A stretch of DNA of 64,000 bases from positions 4,340,001 through 4,404,000 of the forward strand of contig NZ_JAMKCQ010000001.1 in assembly GCF_024169515.1 (NCBI RefSeq), given 5' to 3'. The stretch is from Erwinia aphidicola. Lineage in GTDB: Bacteria > Pseudomonadota > Gammaproteobacteria > Enterobacterales > Enterobacteriaceae. Below, piece after piece: positions 53,889-62,250 of the stretch. Position numbers and translations under genes: made by a program. The notes under the pieces are model-generated. The model worked only from the letters and a program-made list of their open reading frames with translations. It was not told where the DNA came from and ran no database searches. Every line of letters starts with the position of its first letter. Position 1 is the first letter of the stretch.

Positions 53889-55439
53889 TTATTCATGCGG
53901 TGTCGACGCAGTAATTAACCCTTCGCGCGTAGCGTCAGCACGCAGCAGGTCGGCAGCAATACGGCCATCGGCCATCACCAGAATGCGGTCGGCCAGCGCC
54001 ATCACTTCATCCAGTTCGGACGAGGAGAACATCACCGCCAGCCCTTGATGCGCCATTTTGCCAATCAGTTGATAGACGTCAGTTTTGGCGCCGACATCGA
54101 TACCGCGCGTTGGCTCATCCAGCAGCACCACCTGCGGGCCGGTCATCAGCGCCTTACCCAGCACCACTTTCTGCTGATTGCCACCGCTCAGCGAGGTGAT
54201 CGGCAGGTCGGTATCGCTGACTTTGATCGCCAGGCGCTGCACCATATCGTCCACTTTTTCGCTCTCCTGCTGCGGGCGCAGCAGGCCCAACGCCCGGCGA
54301 AAACCGCGCAGGCTGAGGTCGCTCAGCGTCATATTGGTTTTGATCGACATCATGCCGATCATCCCCTCACCTTTGCGATCCTCCGGCACCAGCGCAATGC
54401 CTTTTTTCAGGCGGTACTGGAAGTCGCGCTTGTCGAGGCACTCGCCGTTGAGGTTGATACTGCCGTGCTCGCAGCCCATCAGGCCAATCAGCCCTTTAAA
54501 CAGCTCGGTGCGCCCGGCGCCCAGCAGGCCGTAAATGCCCACCACTTCACCCTTGCGCAAATTAAAGGAGACTTCGTTCAGCTTGTAGCCGCCGTCCTGG
54601 CGCAGCGCGGTCAGCCCGTCCACCTCCAGTACCACCTCACCCTGCTGCGCCGCCGAGTAATCAAACTGTTTTTTCTTATCGCCGACCATCTGGGCGATAA
54701 TCCACGGCACGCTGGCGTCGCGCACTTCACGCTCGCTTATAAAGCGGCCGTCGCGAAAAATAGTGATGTGATCGCCAATCTCCATCAGCTCTTCCAGGCG
54801 GTGAGAGATGTAGATAATGGTGACGCCGCGCCGCTTGAGAGCGGCAATCACGTTGAACAGCACTTTCACTTCTGACTGGCTGAGCGCCGAGGTCGGCTCG
54901 TCCATAATCAGTACCCGGGTGTCTTTCGACAGCGCACGCGCAATCTCCACCAGCTGCTGGTGCCCGATGCCCAGTTCTCCGAGCGGCGCGTAAGGATCGA
55001 CATCCAGCTCCAGCCGTTCCAGCAGGGCTTTCGCCAGCTGGTACTGATATTTTTCGTTAATCCGGCCACGCTGGAAAAATTCATTACCGATAAAGATGTT
55101 GTCCATCACGTTCATATTCGGGAACAGATTCAGTTCCTGAAAAATAATGCTGATACCGTGCTTTTCGGCCTGCTGCGTCGAGTGCAGCGAGACGGCTTCA
55201 CCGTCGAGGAAAATCTGGCCGGAGGAGGGTACTTCCACCCCGGCAAGCATTTTCATCATCGTTGACTTGCCCGCGCCGTTCTCGCCGATCAGCACGTTGA
55301 CCTTGTTGCGATAGACGCGATAGTTGACCTGGTCCAGCGCGGTAACGCCGGGATAGATGCGCGAGACGTTGCGCGTTTCAATAATCACTTCTGACTGCTG
55401 TTCCGCGTGCGGCAGCACGTCAATCTGATGTTCAGCCAT
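53889..55439 (-). CDS. ribose-type sugar ABC transporter ATP-binding protein (double NBD)
   Basis: The 516-residue product has two fused nucleotide-binding domains like RbsA/XylG. The first has Walker A IGENGAGKSTMMKML near residue 50, the signature ELGIGHQQLVEIARALSKD and Walker B VLIMDEPTSALS. The second has a degenerate Walker A YGLLGAGRTELFKG near 300, the signature SLSGGNQQKVVLGKAL and VLLDEPTRGIDVGAK. ATG at 55439 has GGAGG five bases upstream; the adjacent ATG at 55442 is too close. It follows the DUF2291 gene by 11 bp. Confidence 0.92.
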   Translation of the reverse strand: MAEHQIDVLPHAEQQSEVIIETRNVSRIYPGVTALDQVNYRVYRNKVNVLIGENGAGKSTMMKMLAGVEVPSSGQIFLDGEAVSLHSTQQAEKHGISIIFQELNLFPNMNVMDNIFIGNEFFQRGRINEKYQYQLAKALLERLELDVDPYAPLGELGIGHQQLVEIARALSKDTRVLIMDEPTSALSQSEVKVLFNVIAALKRRGVTIIYISHRLEELMEIGDHITIFRDGRFISEREVRDASVPWIIAQMVGDKKKQFDYSAAQQGEVVLEVDGLTALRQDGGYKLNEVSFNLRKGEVVGIYGLLGAGRTELFKGLIGLMGCEHGSINLNGECLDKRDFQYRLKKGIALVPEDRKGEGMIGMMSIKTNMTLSDLSLRGFRRALGLLRPQQESEKVDDMVQRLAIKVSDTDLPITSLSGGNQQKVVLGKALMTGPQVVLLDEPTRGIDVGAKTDVYQLIGKMAHQGLAVMFSSSELDEVMALADRILVMADGRIAADLLRADATREGLITASTPHE

Positions 55440-55450
55440 CATGACCTCCT

Positions 55451-56062
55451 CTACTGACGAACCACGCGGGCCGGTGTCACGTCCGGTGGGGTCTGTGGCA
55501 CATCCCAGCTGCTGAAGACGCCGTCCACTTCCACCTTATCGCCCACTTTCGGCTGCAGTTTTTTCACCTCTTCAGAGGCGAGGTTATTGATGGCGCGACC
55601 GTAATCGCCAAACAGCACCTGATCGTTGAAGTCCTGATAGCTGGAGCCTTTATAGACATCGCGCAGTGCGGTGCCGCGAATAATCGGGCCAATCTGCACC
55701 ACCACATCCTGACCGCTCAGGTCTTTCACCGTCATTTTTCCGCTGCGCGAGGTGGTATTCACTTTACTGACGGTGCCCTGCACTTTTACCGTAAAGATGC
55801 ACGGGTTCTCATCCTGGCTGCGGTAACCCAGGGTTTTACACGCCGTGTCAAAATCTTTCGCCGCCGCCAGCGAGCTCATCAGCTCACCAAGAGGTTTCGC
55901 TTCACTCAGTACCTGCGGCACAATTTTTTGCTGATAAGTCGCGGTGACGTTGGCCATTGCCGGGTTGGGCGGATTTTTTAAATCGGCCAACTCCTGCTGC
56001 GACACAATACGACAGCCCCCGAGGGCTAAAGCGGCCATTGCCAGCCAGACTCGCCTGGACAT
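55451..56062 (-). CDS. DUF2291 lipoprotein of the sugar transport operon
   Basis: The 203-residue product begins MSRRVWLAMAALALGGCRIV with a lipobox (LGGC, mature Cys near residue 17). The remainder resembles the DUF2291 family (PF10054), which is often encoded beside ribose-type ABC importers. A likely OB-like beta region spans FTVKVQGTVSKVNTTSRSGK to VVVQIGPIIRGTALRD. Function is unknown; a periplasmic role in transport or sugar sensing is inference from context. It lies between the binding protein and the ATPase genes. Confidence 0.8.
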   Translation of the reverse strand: MSRRVWLAMAALALGGCRIVSQQELADLKNPPNPAMANVTATYQQKIVPQVLSEAKPLGELMSSLAAAKDFDTACKTLGYRSQDENPCIFTVKVQGTVSKVNTTSRSGKMTVKDLSGQDVVVQIGPIIRGTALRDVYKGSSYQDFNDQVLFGDYGRAINNLASEEVKKLQPKVGDKVEVDGVFSSWDVPQTPPDVTPARVVRQ

Positions 56063-56118
56063 AACTCTTCTCCTTTGCGCCCCCGCAGGGGCGCAGCAAC
56101 TTCGATGAAAACGTTAAC

Positions 56119-57054
56119 TCAGGATTTGAAATTAAAGTCCTGCACTTTGTTCGCGTTGTCCTTGTTGATCAGGATGCCGCGGAACATCACGCGCTGTTTC
56201 TCGGGTTTGGTGCCTTTCTGCAGGAAATTATCGATGTCGGTCACGCCCTGGGCCGCAATGGCCTGAGCCTGCAGCATCACGGTGGCCTGCAGCGTACCGG
56301 CTTTGACGGCTTCGCGTTCGTCGTTGCTGCCGTCGATGCCGACAACAATTACGTCGCTACGGCCAGCGGCTTTCAGCGCGGCAATCGCCCCCAGCGCCAC
56401 CGGACCGTTACCGCAAATCACCCCTTTCACATCCGGGTGCGCCTGCAGAATACTGTCCATGATGCGCTTGCCGTCGATCAGGGTGCCTTTGGCATCCTGT
56501 TTCGCCACGCTCTTCAGATCAGGGTACTGATCCAGCACTTCATGGAACGATTTGGAACGGGTCACGCAGTTGTTGTCGGCGAGGTTACAGGTCAGCTCGG
56601 CATATTTGCCCTTCTCTCCCATTTTCTCCACGAATACGTTGGCAACGTCAGAACCCGCCTGGAAGTTGTTGTGGGTGATCTGCTCCAGCGCCACGTTGTC
56701 GACCGGGATTTCACGGTTAATCAGCACCACCGGAATACCGGCGTCCTTGGCTTTCTGGATAGCGGCTACGCTGGCCGTCGAGTCGGCGTTGTCGAGGATA
56801 ATGCCCTGCACTTTTTTACCGATAGCGGCATCAATCAGCTCGCTTTGCTTCTTCACATCTTCCCCGTGCGACAGCACCGAGGTTTTGTACCCCAGCTCCT
56901 GAGCTTTCAGGTTGGCACCCTTGGCTTCCGAGGCGTAATACGGGTTATCCAGTGAGTTAACGAGGATCATGATAGTGCCTTTCTCAGCGGCAGAAGCCGC
57001 GTGGGAGAAGGCGCAGGCAGTTGCAAGGGCAAGCAGAGTTAAACGCATTTTCAT
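56119..57054 (-). CDS. sugar ABC transporter substrate-binding protein
   Basis: The 311-residue periplasmic binding protein belongs to the RbsB-like Peripla_BP_4 group. A signal peptide of about 22 residues ends SHAASAAEKG. The first lobe begins IMILVNSLDNPYYASEAKGA. The ligand-region features GIILDNADSTASVAAIQKAK, VVLINREIP and ICGNGPVALGAIAALKAAGR followed by VVGIDGSNDEREAVKAGTLQ are typical of pentose or related sugar binders. The ligand is not predictable from these motifs. It is followed by the DUF2291 gene after 56 bp. Confidence 0.92.
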   Translation of the reverse strand: MKMRLTLLALATACAFSHAASAAEKGTIMILVNSLDNPYYASEAKGANLKAQELGYKTSVLSHGEDVKKQSELIDAAIGKKVQGIILDNADSTASVAAIQKAKDAGIPVVLINREIPVDNVALEQITHNNFQAGSDVANVFVEKMGEKGKYAELTCNLADNNCVTRSKSFHEVLDQYPDLKSVAKQDAKGTLIDGKRIMDSILQAHPDVKGVICGNGPVALGAIAALKAAGRSDVIVVGIDGSNDEREAVKAGTLQATVMLQAQAIAAQGVTDIDNFLQKGTKPEKQRVMFRGILINKDNANKVQDFNFKS

Positions 57055-57136
57055 ATTGATGTTCTCTTATAATGTTATGTGTAGGTACAGCATCTTTACT
57101 CACGTTCTCTGGTCTGGGCGAAGCACTGACTAAGTG

Positions 57137-57934
57137 TTACCAAATTGTAAAACCGCCATCGATCATCAGATCGGCGCCGGTGATCATGTCGCTACCGTTG
57201 CTGGCAAAGAACAGCACGGCAGCGGCGATTTCATCCGTGTAGGCAAAGCGTCCCATTGGAATCAGTTTCTTCATCGCTTCCCCTTTTTCGCCGCGCCAGG
57301 CTTTTTCGCCCATCGGCGTCAGCACCACGGTTGGCGACAGGGTATTCACGTTGATTTTGTGAGGCGCGAACTCTTTCGCCATCACTTTAGTCATGCCGAG
57401 CAGACCGGCTTTTGCCGAGGTGTAGGCCACATGGTTATCAATAGCGATCGACGCCGCCTGTGAAGCAATATTGATAATCTTGCCGCCGTTACCGGCCTTA
57501 ACCATGCGTTTTGCCACCGCCTGCGAGCAGAGGAACGGCCCGGTCAGGTTAACCGCCACCTGCTTCTGCCACTCGTCGAAGTCCGTTTCCAGCACCGGTT
57601 GCAGCATCACGTAACCTGCGCAGTTCACCAGAATATCGATCTTGCCGTAGTGGGCTTCCACTTGCGCAATCGCCTGTTCTACCGAATGCGGGTCGGTGAC
57701 GTCGCACTGCACAAACTGCACGCGGTCCGATGCGAACTGCCCGGCGATATCGGCGACTTTACTCTGCTCAAAGGCCGGATAAAGCAGCGCCAGGCTGGCG
57801 CCCTTCTCCAGCAGCATCTGATTACTGGCCATCGCGATGCCGCCCAGACCGCCGGTCACCACCGCCACTTTACCGGTCAGATCGCCTTTGGTGTCCACGC
57901 CGTAGCGCAGGTTCACGTCATATTCGTTGCTCAT
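57137..57934 (-). CDS. SDR-family oxidoreductase with atypical cofactor motif
   Basis: The 265-residue product is a classical SDR with Ser158, Tyr171 and Lys175 (AYTSAKAG) and the ending ITGADLMIDGGFTIW. The glycine motif reads TGGLGGIA at 27-34, so the usual third Gly is Ala34, and NNAG is replaced by NCAG at 104-107. A 20-residue N-terminal extension (MSNEYDVNLRYGVDTKGDLT) precedes the fold. Related enzymes oxidise tetritols or pentitols; the substrate here is unknown. It follows the transketolase genes by 15 bp. Confidence 0.87.
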   Translation of the reverse strand: MSNEYDVNLRYGVDTKGDLTGKVAVVTGGLGGIAMASNQMLLEKGASLALLYPAFEQSKVADIAGQFASDRVQFVQCDVTDPHSVEQAIAQVEAHYGKIDILVNCAGYVMLQPVLETDFDEWQKQVAVNLTGPFLCSQAVAKRMVKAGNGGKIINIASQAASIAIDNHVAYTSAKAGLLGMTKVMAKEFAPHKINVNTLSPTVVLTPMGEKAWRGEKGEAMKKLIPMGRFAYTDEIAAAVLFFASNGSDMITGADLMIDGGFTIW

Positions 57935-57949
57935 TTTCCTGCTTCTCCC

Positions 57950-58867
57950 TTATGCGGCGGCGACAAGTTGTTCTAAGGTGGCGCGCAGCCCGTCGGCATC
58001 AATGCGGAACTGGCGGCGCAGCGCAGCGCGGCTGCTGCTGTGGGTAAATTCATACGGCGGAATACCCAGCGGGATAAAGCGCTGACGCAGGCCGTGTTGG
58101 TGCAGCAGTTCGCCGATAATGCTGCTCAGGCCGCCGCTCAGCACGTGCTCTTCCATAGTGATCACCTGCGAATGCGCAGCAATCAGCTTAACCACGGCAT
58201 GCGTATCCAGTGGCCACAGTGACGGCAGGGAAACGATGGTGATGCTGTCATCTTTTGCCGCCAGCGCTTCATGTGCCAGCGTGCCCATGCAAAACACCAC
58301 GGTCTCTTTGCCCTGCTGGAGCACTTCCGGCTTACCGGGAACAAACTGGTAACTTTCATCGTGCAGCAGCGGCACTTTGTCGCTGTCCATGCGGATATAA
58401 ACCGGGCCCTTATGGCTGATGGCATGGCGCGCAATCGCGCTGGCCTGAATCGCATCGGCCGGGGCAAAAATTTGCAGATTACCCATCGAGCGGGCGATGG
58501 CGATATCGTTAGTACAGTGGTGCGTCGCGCCCAGCGGGCCATAGGCGAAACCGGCATTCAGGCCGAGCATTTTGACGTTGGTTTCGGAGTAGCAAACGTC
58601 ATTTTTCAGCTGCTCGTTAGAGCGGGCAAACAGGAAAGGTGCCGCGTTGGCGGTAAATACCGTGCGGCCACTCAACGCCACACCGGCGGCCATGCCGACC
58701 ATGTTCTGCTCGGCAATGCCGACGTTGATCACCCGGTCCGGAAACGCTTTTTCGAACGGGGCGATTTTGGACGTTGAGGTGGAGTCAGCCACCATCACGC
58801 TGAGATCGGCGCCGCGGTTCTGCTCTTCCACCAGCGTATTAATAACTGCATCGCGTAAGTCTTGCAT
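57950..58867 (-). CDS. transketolase-like protein, C-terminal (pyrimidine-binding) subunit
   Basis: The 305-residue product corresponds to the PYR and C-terminal domains of transketolase. The PYR motif DRVINVGIAEQNMVGMAAGV near residue 43 contains the TPP-activating Glu. ATHHCTNDIAIARSMGNLQI near 114 and the C-terminal VVFCMGTLAHEALAAKD and ITMEEHVLSGGLSSIIGELL follow. It pairs with the N-terminal subunit encoded 2 bp upstream. Similar split transketolases act on ketose phosphates such as apulose 4-phosphate in some bacteria. Confidence 0.9.
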   Translation of the reverse strand: MQDLRDAVINTLVEEQNRGADLSVMVADSTSTSKIAPFEKAFPDRVINVGIAEQNMVGMAAGVALSGRTVFTANAAPFLFARSNEQLKNDVCYSETNVKMLGLNAGFAYGPLGATHHCTNDIAIARSMGNLQIFAPADAIQASAIARHAISHKGPVYIRMDSDKVPLLHDESYQFVPGKPEVLQQGKETVVFCMGTLAHEALAAKDDSITIVSLPSLWPLDTHAVVKLIAAHSQVITMEEHVLSGGLSSIIGELLHQHGLRQRFIPLGIPPYEFTHSSSRAALRRQFRIDADGLRATLEQLVAAA

Positions 58868-58869
58868 GA

Positions 58870-59673
58870 TTACTCCTCCAGCTCGGCTAACCCTAGGGCC
58901 AGCTGCTCATCGTTCGGGACGGCGTGATGCCAGGCGGGGACGTTGGCCATAAAGGAGATGCCGTGCCCTTTCTCAGTGTTGGCCAAAATAACGCGCGGTT
59001 TGCCGATGCCCGGCTGATTGACCGCGGCGGCAATCGCCTGGGGATCGTGGCCATCGCACTCCAGCACTTCAAAGCCAAACGCCAGCCATTTGTCCGCCAG
59101 CGGCTCCAGCGGCATGATCTCTTCGGTCTTACCCGCCAGCTGCAGGCGGTTGCGGTCAACGATGGCAATCAGGTTTTCCAGCTTGAACTTGCTGGCTGAC
59201 ATTGCCGCTTCCCAGTTTGATCCTTCCGCCAGTTCGCCATCGCCCAGCAGCACGAAGGCGCGGCGATGGGCACGGCCAGAAAGTTTGTTACCCAGCGCCA
59301 GGCCTACGCCAATAGACAGGCCGTGGCCCAGGCCGCCGGAGTTAATTTCCACCAGTTCAGGCAGCTTCTGGTGAATAGGGTGGCCGGCCAGCAGCGTGTC
59401 GTCGCCCATAAACTGGTCGAGGATCGCCGGGTCCAGCAGGCCCATCGCCGCAGCGCTGCAGTACAAGCCGCCCGCACCGTGCCCCTTGGAGAGGATGAAG
59501 CGGTCCTGATCTGGACGGGCGCTGCTACGGTCCATCACCGCCATAAACAGCGTACAGATGATGTCCACCTCAGAGAGATCGGCACCGGTGTGACCTTTAC
59601 CTGCCCGATGATTCATTTGCAGTACATAGCGCCGGGCCTGACGCGCAGTCTGTTTGATTGCCTGAAAGTCCAT
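58870..59673 (-). CDS. transketolase-like protein, N-terminal (TPP-binding) subunit
   Basis: The 267-residue product is the TPP-pyrophosphate-binding half of transketolase. It carries SKGHGAGGLYCSAAAMGLLD near residue 62, NSGGLGHGLSIGVGLALGNK near 111 and the thiamine motif GDGELAEGSNWEAA through IVDRN (about 144-175). ATG at 59673 has GAGG five bases upstream and is preferred over the adjacent ATG at 59676. It is the first gene of the carbohydrate operon, divergent from the DeoR regulator. Confidence 0.9.
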   Translation of the reverse strand: MDFQAIKQTARQARRYVLQMNHRAGKGHTGADLSEVDIICTLFMAVMDRSSARPDQDRFILSKGHGAGGLYCSAAAMGLLDPAILDQFMGDDTLLAGHPIHQKLPELVEINSGGLGHGLSIGVGLALGNKLSGRAHRRAFVLLGDGELAEGSNWEAAMSASKFKLENLIAIVDRNRLQLAGKTEEIMPLEPLADKWLAFGFEVLECDGHDPQAIAAAVNQPGIGKPRVILANTEKGHGISFMANVPAWHHAVPNDEQLALGLAELEE

Positions 59674-59742
59674 CATTACCTCTTCATCAATGGCGCCGCG
59701 CTGAATAGCATGCTGATACGACAGTCAACTGCGGCAAACTCG

Positions 59743-59938
59743 TTTTCGAATAAAAATATACGCTATCGTTTGTAATCATATTGTGGGGTAGATCATAATT
59801 CAAACAAAAGCCGCGCAAATTATTAACCCGTTGTATTTGTTAAGGTTAGATTGCTGATATGGGTGTTACTGCTAAACAATATGGATAAAAAGTGAAGTAA
59901 ATCAATTGCATGACCTTGATTGGACTTTCATTCGAAAA
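59743..59938. promoter_or_regulatory. candidate operators of the DeoR-family regulator
   Basis: TTTTCGAATAAAA (59743-59755) and TTTCATTCGAAAA (59926-59938) are inverted copies of one 13-base motif with one mismatch. They are about 180 bp apart and flank the middle of the 378 bp divergent intergenic region. They could be paired operators bound by the neighbouring regulator with DNA looping, by analogy with other DeoR-family repressors. The region is otherwise AT-rich, which raises the chance of coincidence. Confidence 0.5.
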
Positions 59939-60051
59939 TAGATAGTGGTTTTCGCTCTGCTCGCAATTGGCGCATCCGGGGGTTACTATTTGACGCAGAG
60001 TCGGGCTGGCACGCATAAAAGGCCAGTAATCAGGCAAATGGAGTGTTTCAC

Positions 60052-60846
60052 TTGAAAAGCAAAAATGAACAATTGGCTGATATGCAGCAACGACGAGAGA
60101 AAATCCTCGAAATGATCCGTGAGGACGGTACGGTCACGGTGAAAATGCTGACGGAGACCTTCGGCTTGACCGAAGCGACAATCCGCACAGACCTGCGCAT
60201 GTTGCAGAAAGAGGGATATGTGCAGCGTTATCACGGCGGTGCCACGCTGATGACCGGTAAGCAGAATACCGGCGCGCTGCTGCTGGAGCGCCAGACGCAT
60301 CTGGATGCCAAAGATGCCATTGGCCGCCTGGCGGCGCAGCATATCGAAAACGGCGATACGGTGATTTTCGATTCCGGCACCACCACCACCGCCATTGCCA
60401 ATCATATGAACCATATTCGGCGGCTGTCGGTGGTGACCACGGCGGTGAATATTGCGCTGAAGCTGGGCGGCGAGCCGGGCATCAATATCCTGCTGACCGG
60501 CGGCACGTTTAAATTCCCCACGCTCTCCACCTCTGGCGATAAAGCCGCCAGCTTTTTTGAGAACGTGCTGGCCGAGAAGCTGTTTCTTGCCACTGCCTGT
60601 ATTTCACCGCGCCTCGGTTTAAGCTTCCCCAGCGAGACCGATATCAAGGTGAAAACGGCGATGATCAACTGCGCCAGTACCATCTATGTGGTAGCCGACT
60701 CGAGTAAAATCGACAAGGTGTCGATGTTTGCCCTGCCGTGTGAGTGGAGCAAGATCCACTACCTGATCACCGACAGCGGCATTACTCCGGAGGCGGTGCA
60801 GGCTTTCGAAGCGCTGGGCGTCAAGGTGCTGGTGGCAACAGCATAA
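60052..60846 (+). CDS. DeoR-family transcriptional regulator
   Basis: The product, about 264 residues, has an N-terminal DeoR helix-turn-helix: RREKILEMIREDGTVTVKML and ETFGLTEATIRTDLRMLQKE, then GYVQRYHGGA. The C-terminal DeoRC sugar-phosphate sensor domain contains IFDSGTTTTAIANHM near residue 105 and YVVADSSKIDKVSMF. The start is judged to be TTG at 60052, because GGAG lies eight bases upstream. A GTG at 60043 overlaps that site, and the ATG at 60082 has none. It is divergent from the carbohydrate operon and is its likely repressor, with a phosphorylated intermediate as inducer (inference). Confidence 0.87.
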   Translation: MKSKNEQLADMQQRREKILEMIREDGTVTVKMLTETFGLTEATIRTDLRMLQKEGYVQRYHGGATLMTGKQNTGALLLERQTHLDAKDAIGRLAAQHIENGDTVIFDSGTTTTAIANHMNHIRRLSVVTTAVNIALKLGGEPGINILLTGGTFKFPTLSTSGDKAASFFENVLAEKLFLATACISPRLGLSFPSETDIKVKTAMINCASTIYVVADSSKIDKVSMFALPCEWSKIHYLITDSGITPEAVQAFEALGVKVLVATA

Positions 60847-60891
60847 AAAAAGGCGTCCGCCATGCTGAGTCAGCTGCTGGCCGGACGCCTT
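60844..60891. terminator. terminator after the DeoR-family gene
   Basis: AAGGCGTCCG (60850-60859) pairs with CGGACGCCTT (60882-60891) and overlaps the stop codon region. The T run lies on the minus-strand side, so it would also stop transcription entering from the right; on the plus strand the run is short. Confidence 0.6.
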
Positions 60892-61538
60892 AATCCAAAG
60901 CACTCGCTTCACGTTGCGCGAAACAAATGCGTAAGGGTTTACCACTTCCCACTTCTGACGTTGCAACTGCTGTGCCAGTTCCCCGACAGGATACTTTTCT
61001 GGCGCTTTTCAGCCACTAAACAGTTTAAAGCCGGGGCGATCCTGCCCTTTTTGCCCCTCACTGAGGCACAAGTGCACGTTTTTTGTGCAGCCTGTTATCC
61101 ACGGCAGCAGATCTTTCTGGCATTTTGCTGAAAATTTTAAGCCAGCGCGCCAGTTGATTGCGCTGGAAAATAATTAGTACTTTTAACTCTTTGAAGCTTA
61201 AGAGTTTAGCAACGCGCTTGCCAGACCAGCACCTGCACTCTCAAGGGGTGATAAATCCGTTATTGCCATTAATCAAATTGCCGTTTTGTCACCTTTCAGG
61301 CAAACTCTGTCACGCTTAAAGTTCGCAGTAACATGTTCACCGCGCCCCCGCAATGGTTTCCATTCCCAAAAGCGTCAGGTAGACTGATTGCAGATTTATC
61401 TTTATGTAAACCCGAGCAATTTTTTACCTGACGCTGACCGGACTTTTTTAGCCCGTCCAACGCGATTAGGGTGGCTCAGCGCCGCAGCTTTGCGCCTGAA
61501 AAGAACCAGATATTTTGATGATATTCACGAGGACCAAT
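60892..61538. other. structured non-coding region before the type VI secretion cluster
   Basis: This roughly 650 bp region has no gene I can support. Its open frames lack ribosome binding sites and recognisable products. It holds several inverted repeats: CCAGCGC/GCGCTGG (61142-61166), AACTCTT/AAGAGTT around AAGCTT (61185-61206) and an 11-base pair at 61371-61435. It must contain the promoter of the type VI genes. Confidence 0.5.
61371..61447 (+). promoter_or_regulatory. 11-bp inverted repeat and T-run upstream of the type VI genes
   Basis: AGCGTCAGGTA (61371-61381) and TACCTGACGCT (61425-61435) are perfect complements separated by 43 bases. Six T residues follow at 61442-61447. The element could be an attenuator-like stem in a long leader or two operator half sites for one protein. 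No known family motif was recognised. Confidence 0.45.
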
Positions 61539-62138
61539 GTGAAAATTAGCATCGCGTTTACCCTGTTAGCCGTGCTCACCTTAGCGGGATGCAAAACACC
61601 TCCGCCGCCTGTTGGCGATGATACGATTGTCACCAGTGAAGTTGACGGCGTGAAGCTCAGCCACCGTCATGCGGTGCTGCCGCCGAAATCATTTACCCCG
61701 GTGAACGCTGAGTATCGCGCGCTTTATAATGCTTCCGTGATGACCAGCCCGGATTACAGCGGCAAAGTGGTGCGTTATCTGGAAAACGGGAAGCCATTTA
61801 TCGTACTCGGCGAGGTGGAAAACCGCTGGCTGGCGATTGCCGATGTGCCAGAGAAAGCCGAAGCAAAGGCGGAAGCTGAGGCCGAAGCGCAACCTGATGC
61901 CGTGGCCGATGCCAAAGCCCCTGCCGCACCAGCTGCAGCTGCCGCTGAAGAAACACTGCCGCAGCTGATTGGCTACGTGCCGCTAAAAGCCGGGGTTAAG
62001 AGTGAGCTGTATGACGCCACTCTGCGCAGCGATCGTCCGCGCCCGCGCAGCAAAAATAATAAAAAAGTCTGCGTTGACGTGGGCGGACAGAGTAAAGCCT
62101 GTCGCAATAATGATACGGCGACCTGGATCCTGGAATAG
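61539..62138 (+). CDS. type VI cluster-associated lipoprotein, SH3-like
   Basis: The 199-residue product starts at GTG 61539, with GAGGA five bases upstream, and reads MKISIAFTLLAVLTLAGCKT. The lipobox is LAGC with Cys near residue 18. Residues about 60-102 (YRALYNASVMTSPDYSGKVV onward) look like an SH3-type beta fold. A low-complexity Ala/Glu linker (AEAKAEAEAEAQPDA and an AAPAAAAAEE stretch) separates it from a second part ending CVDVGGQSKACRNNDTATWI with two Cys. It is not a clear TssJ. It lies 112 bp before tssL and is probably part of the cluster. Confidence 0.72.
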   Translation: MKISIAFTLLAVLTLAGCKTPPPPVGDDTIVTSEVDGVKLSHRHAVLPPKSFTPVNAEYRALYNASVMTSPDYSGKVVRYLENGKPFIVLGEVENRWLAIADVPEKAEAKAEAEAEAQPDAVADAKAPAAPAAAAAEETLPQLIGYVPLKAGVKSELYDATLRSDRPRPRSKNNKKVCVDVGGQSKACRNNDTATWILE

Positions 62139-62250
62139 TCGCCCGGCGCGCTACAGCCTGCTGCCAGGGAGGGCAGCAACAGTCCCATCCACCCTCTGGT
62201 GAAGCCCCTTTTTTTGCCAGCTGGCACACAGCCGAGACTAACAAATTCTG

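Noticed and set aside
53110..54048. 312-codon open frame antisense to the ABC permease
   Set aside because: Shadow frame spanning two real genes and their gap.
60862..61131. 89-codon frame in the region before the type VI cluster
   Set aside because: Begins inside the terminator hairpin, has no ribosome binding site and no recognisable features.
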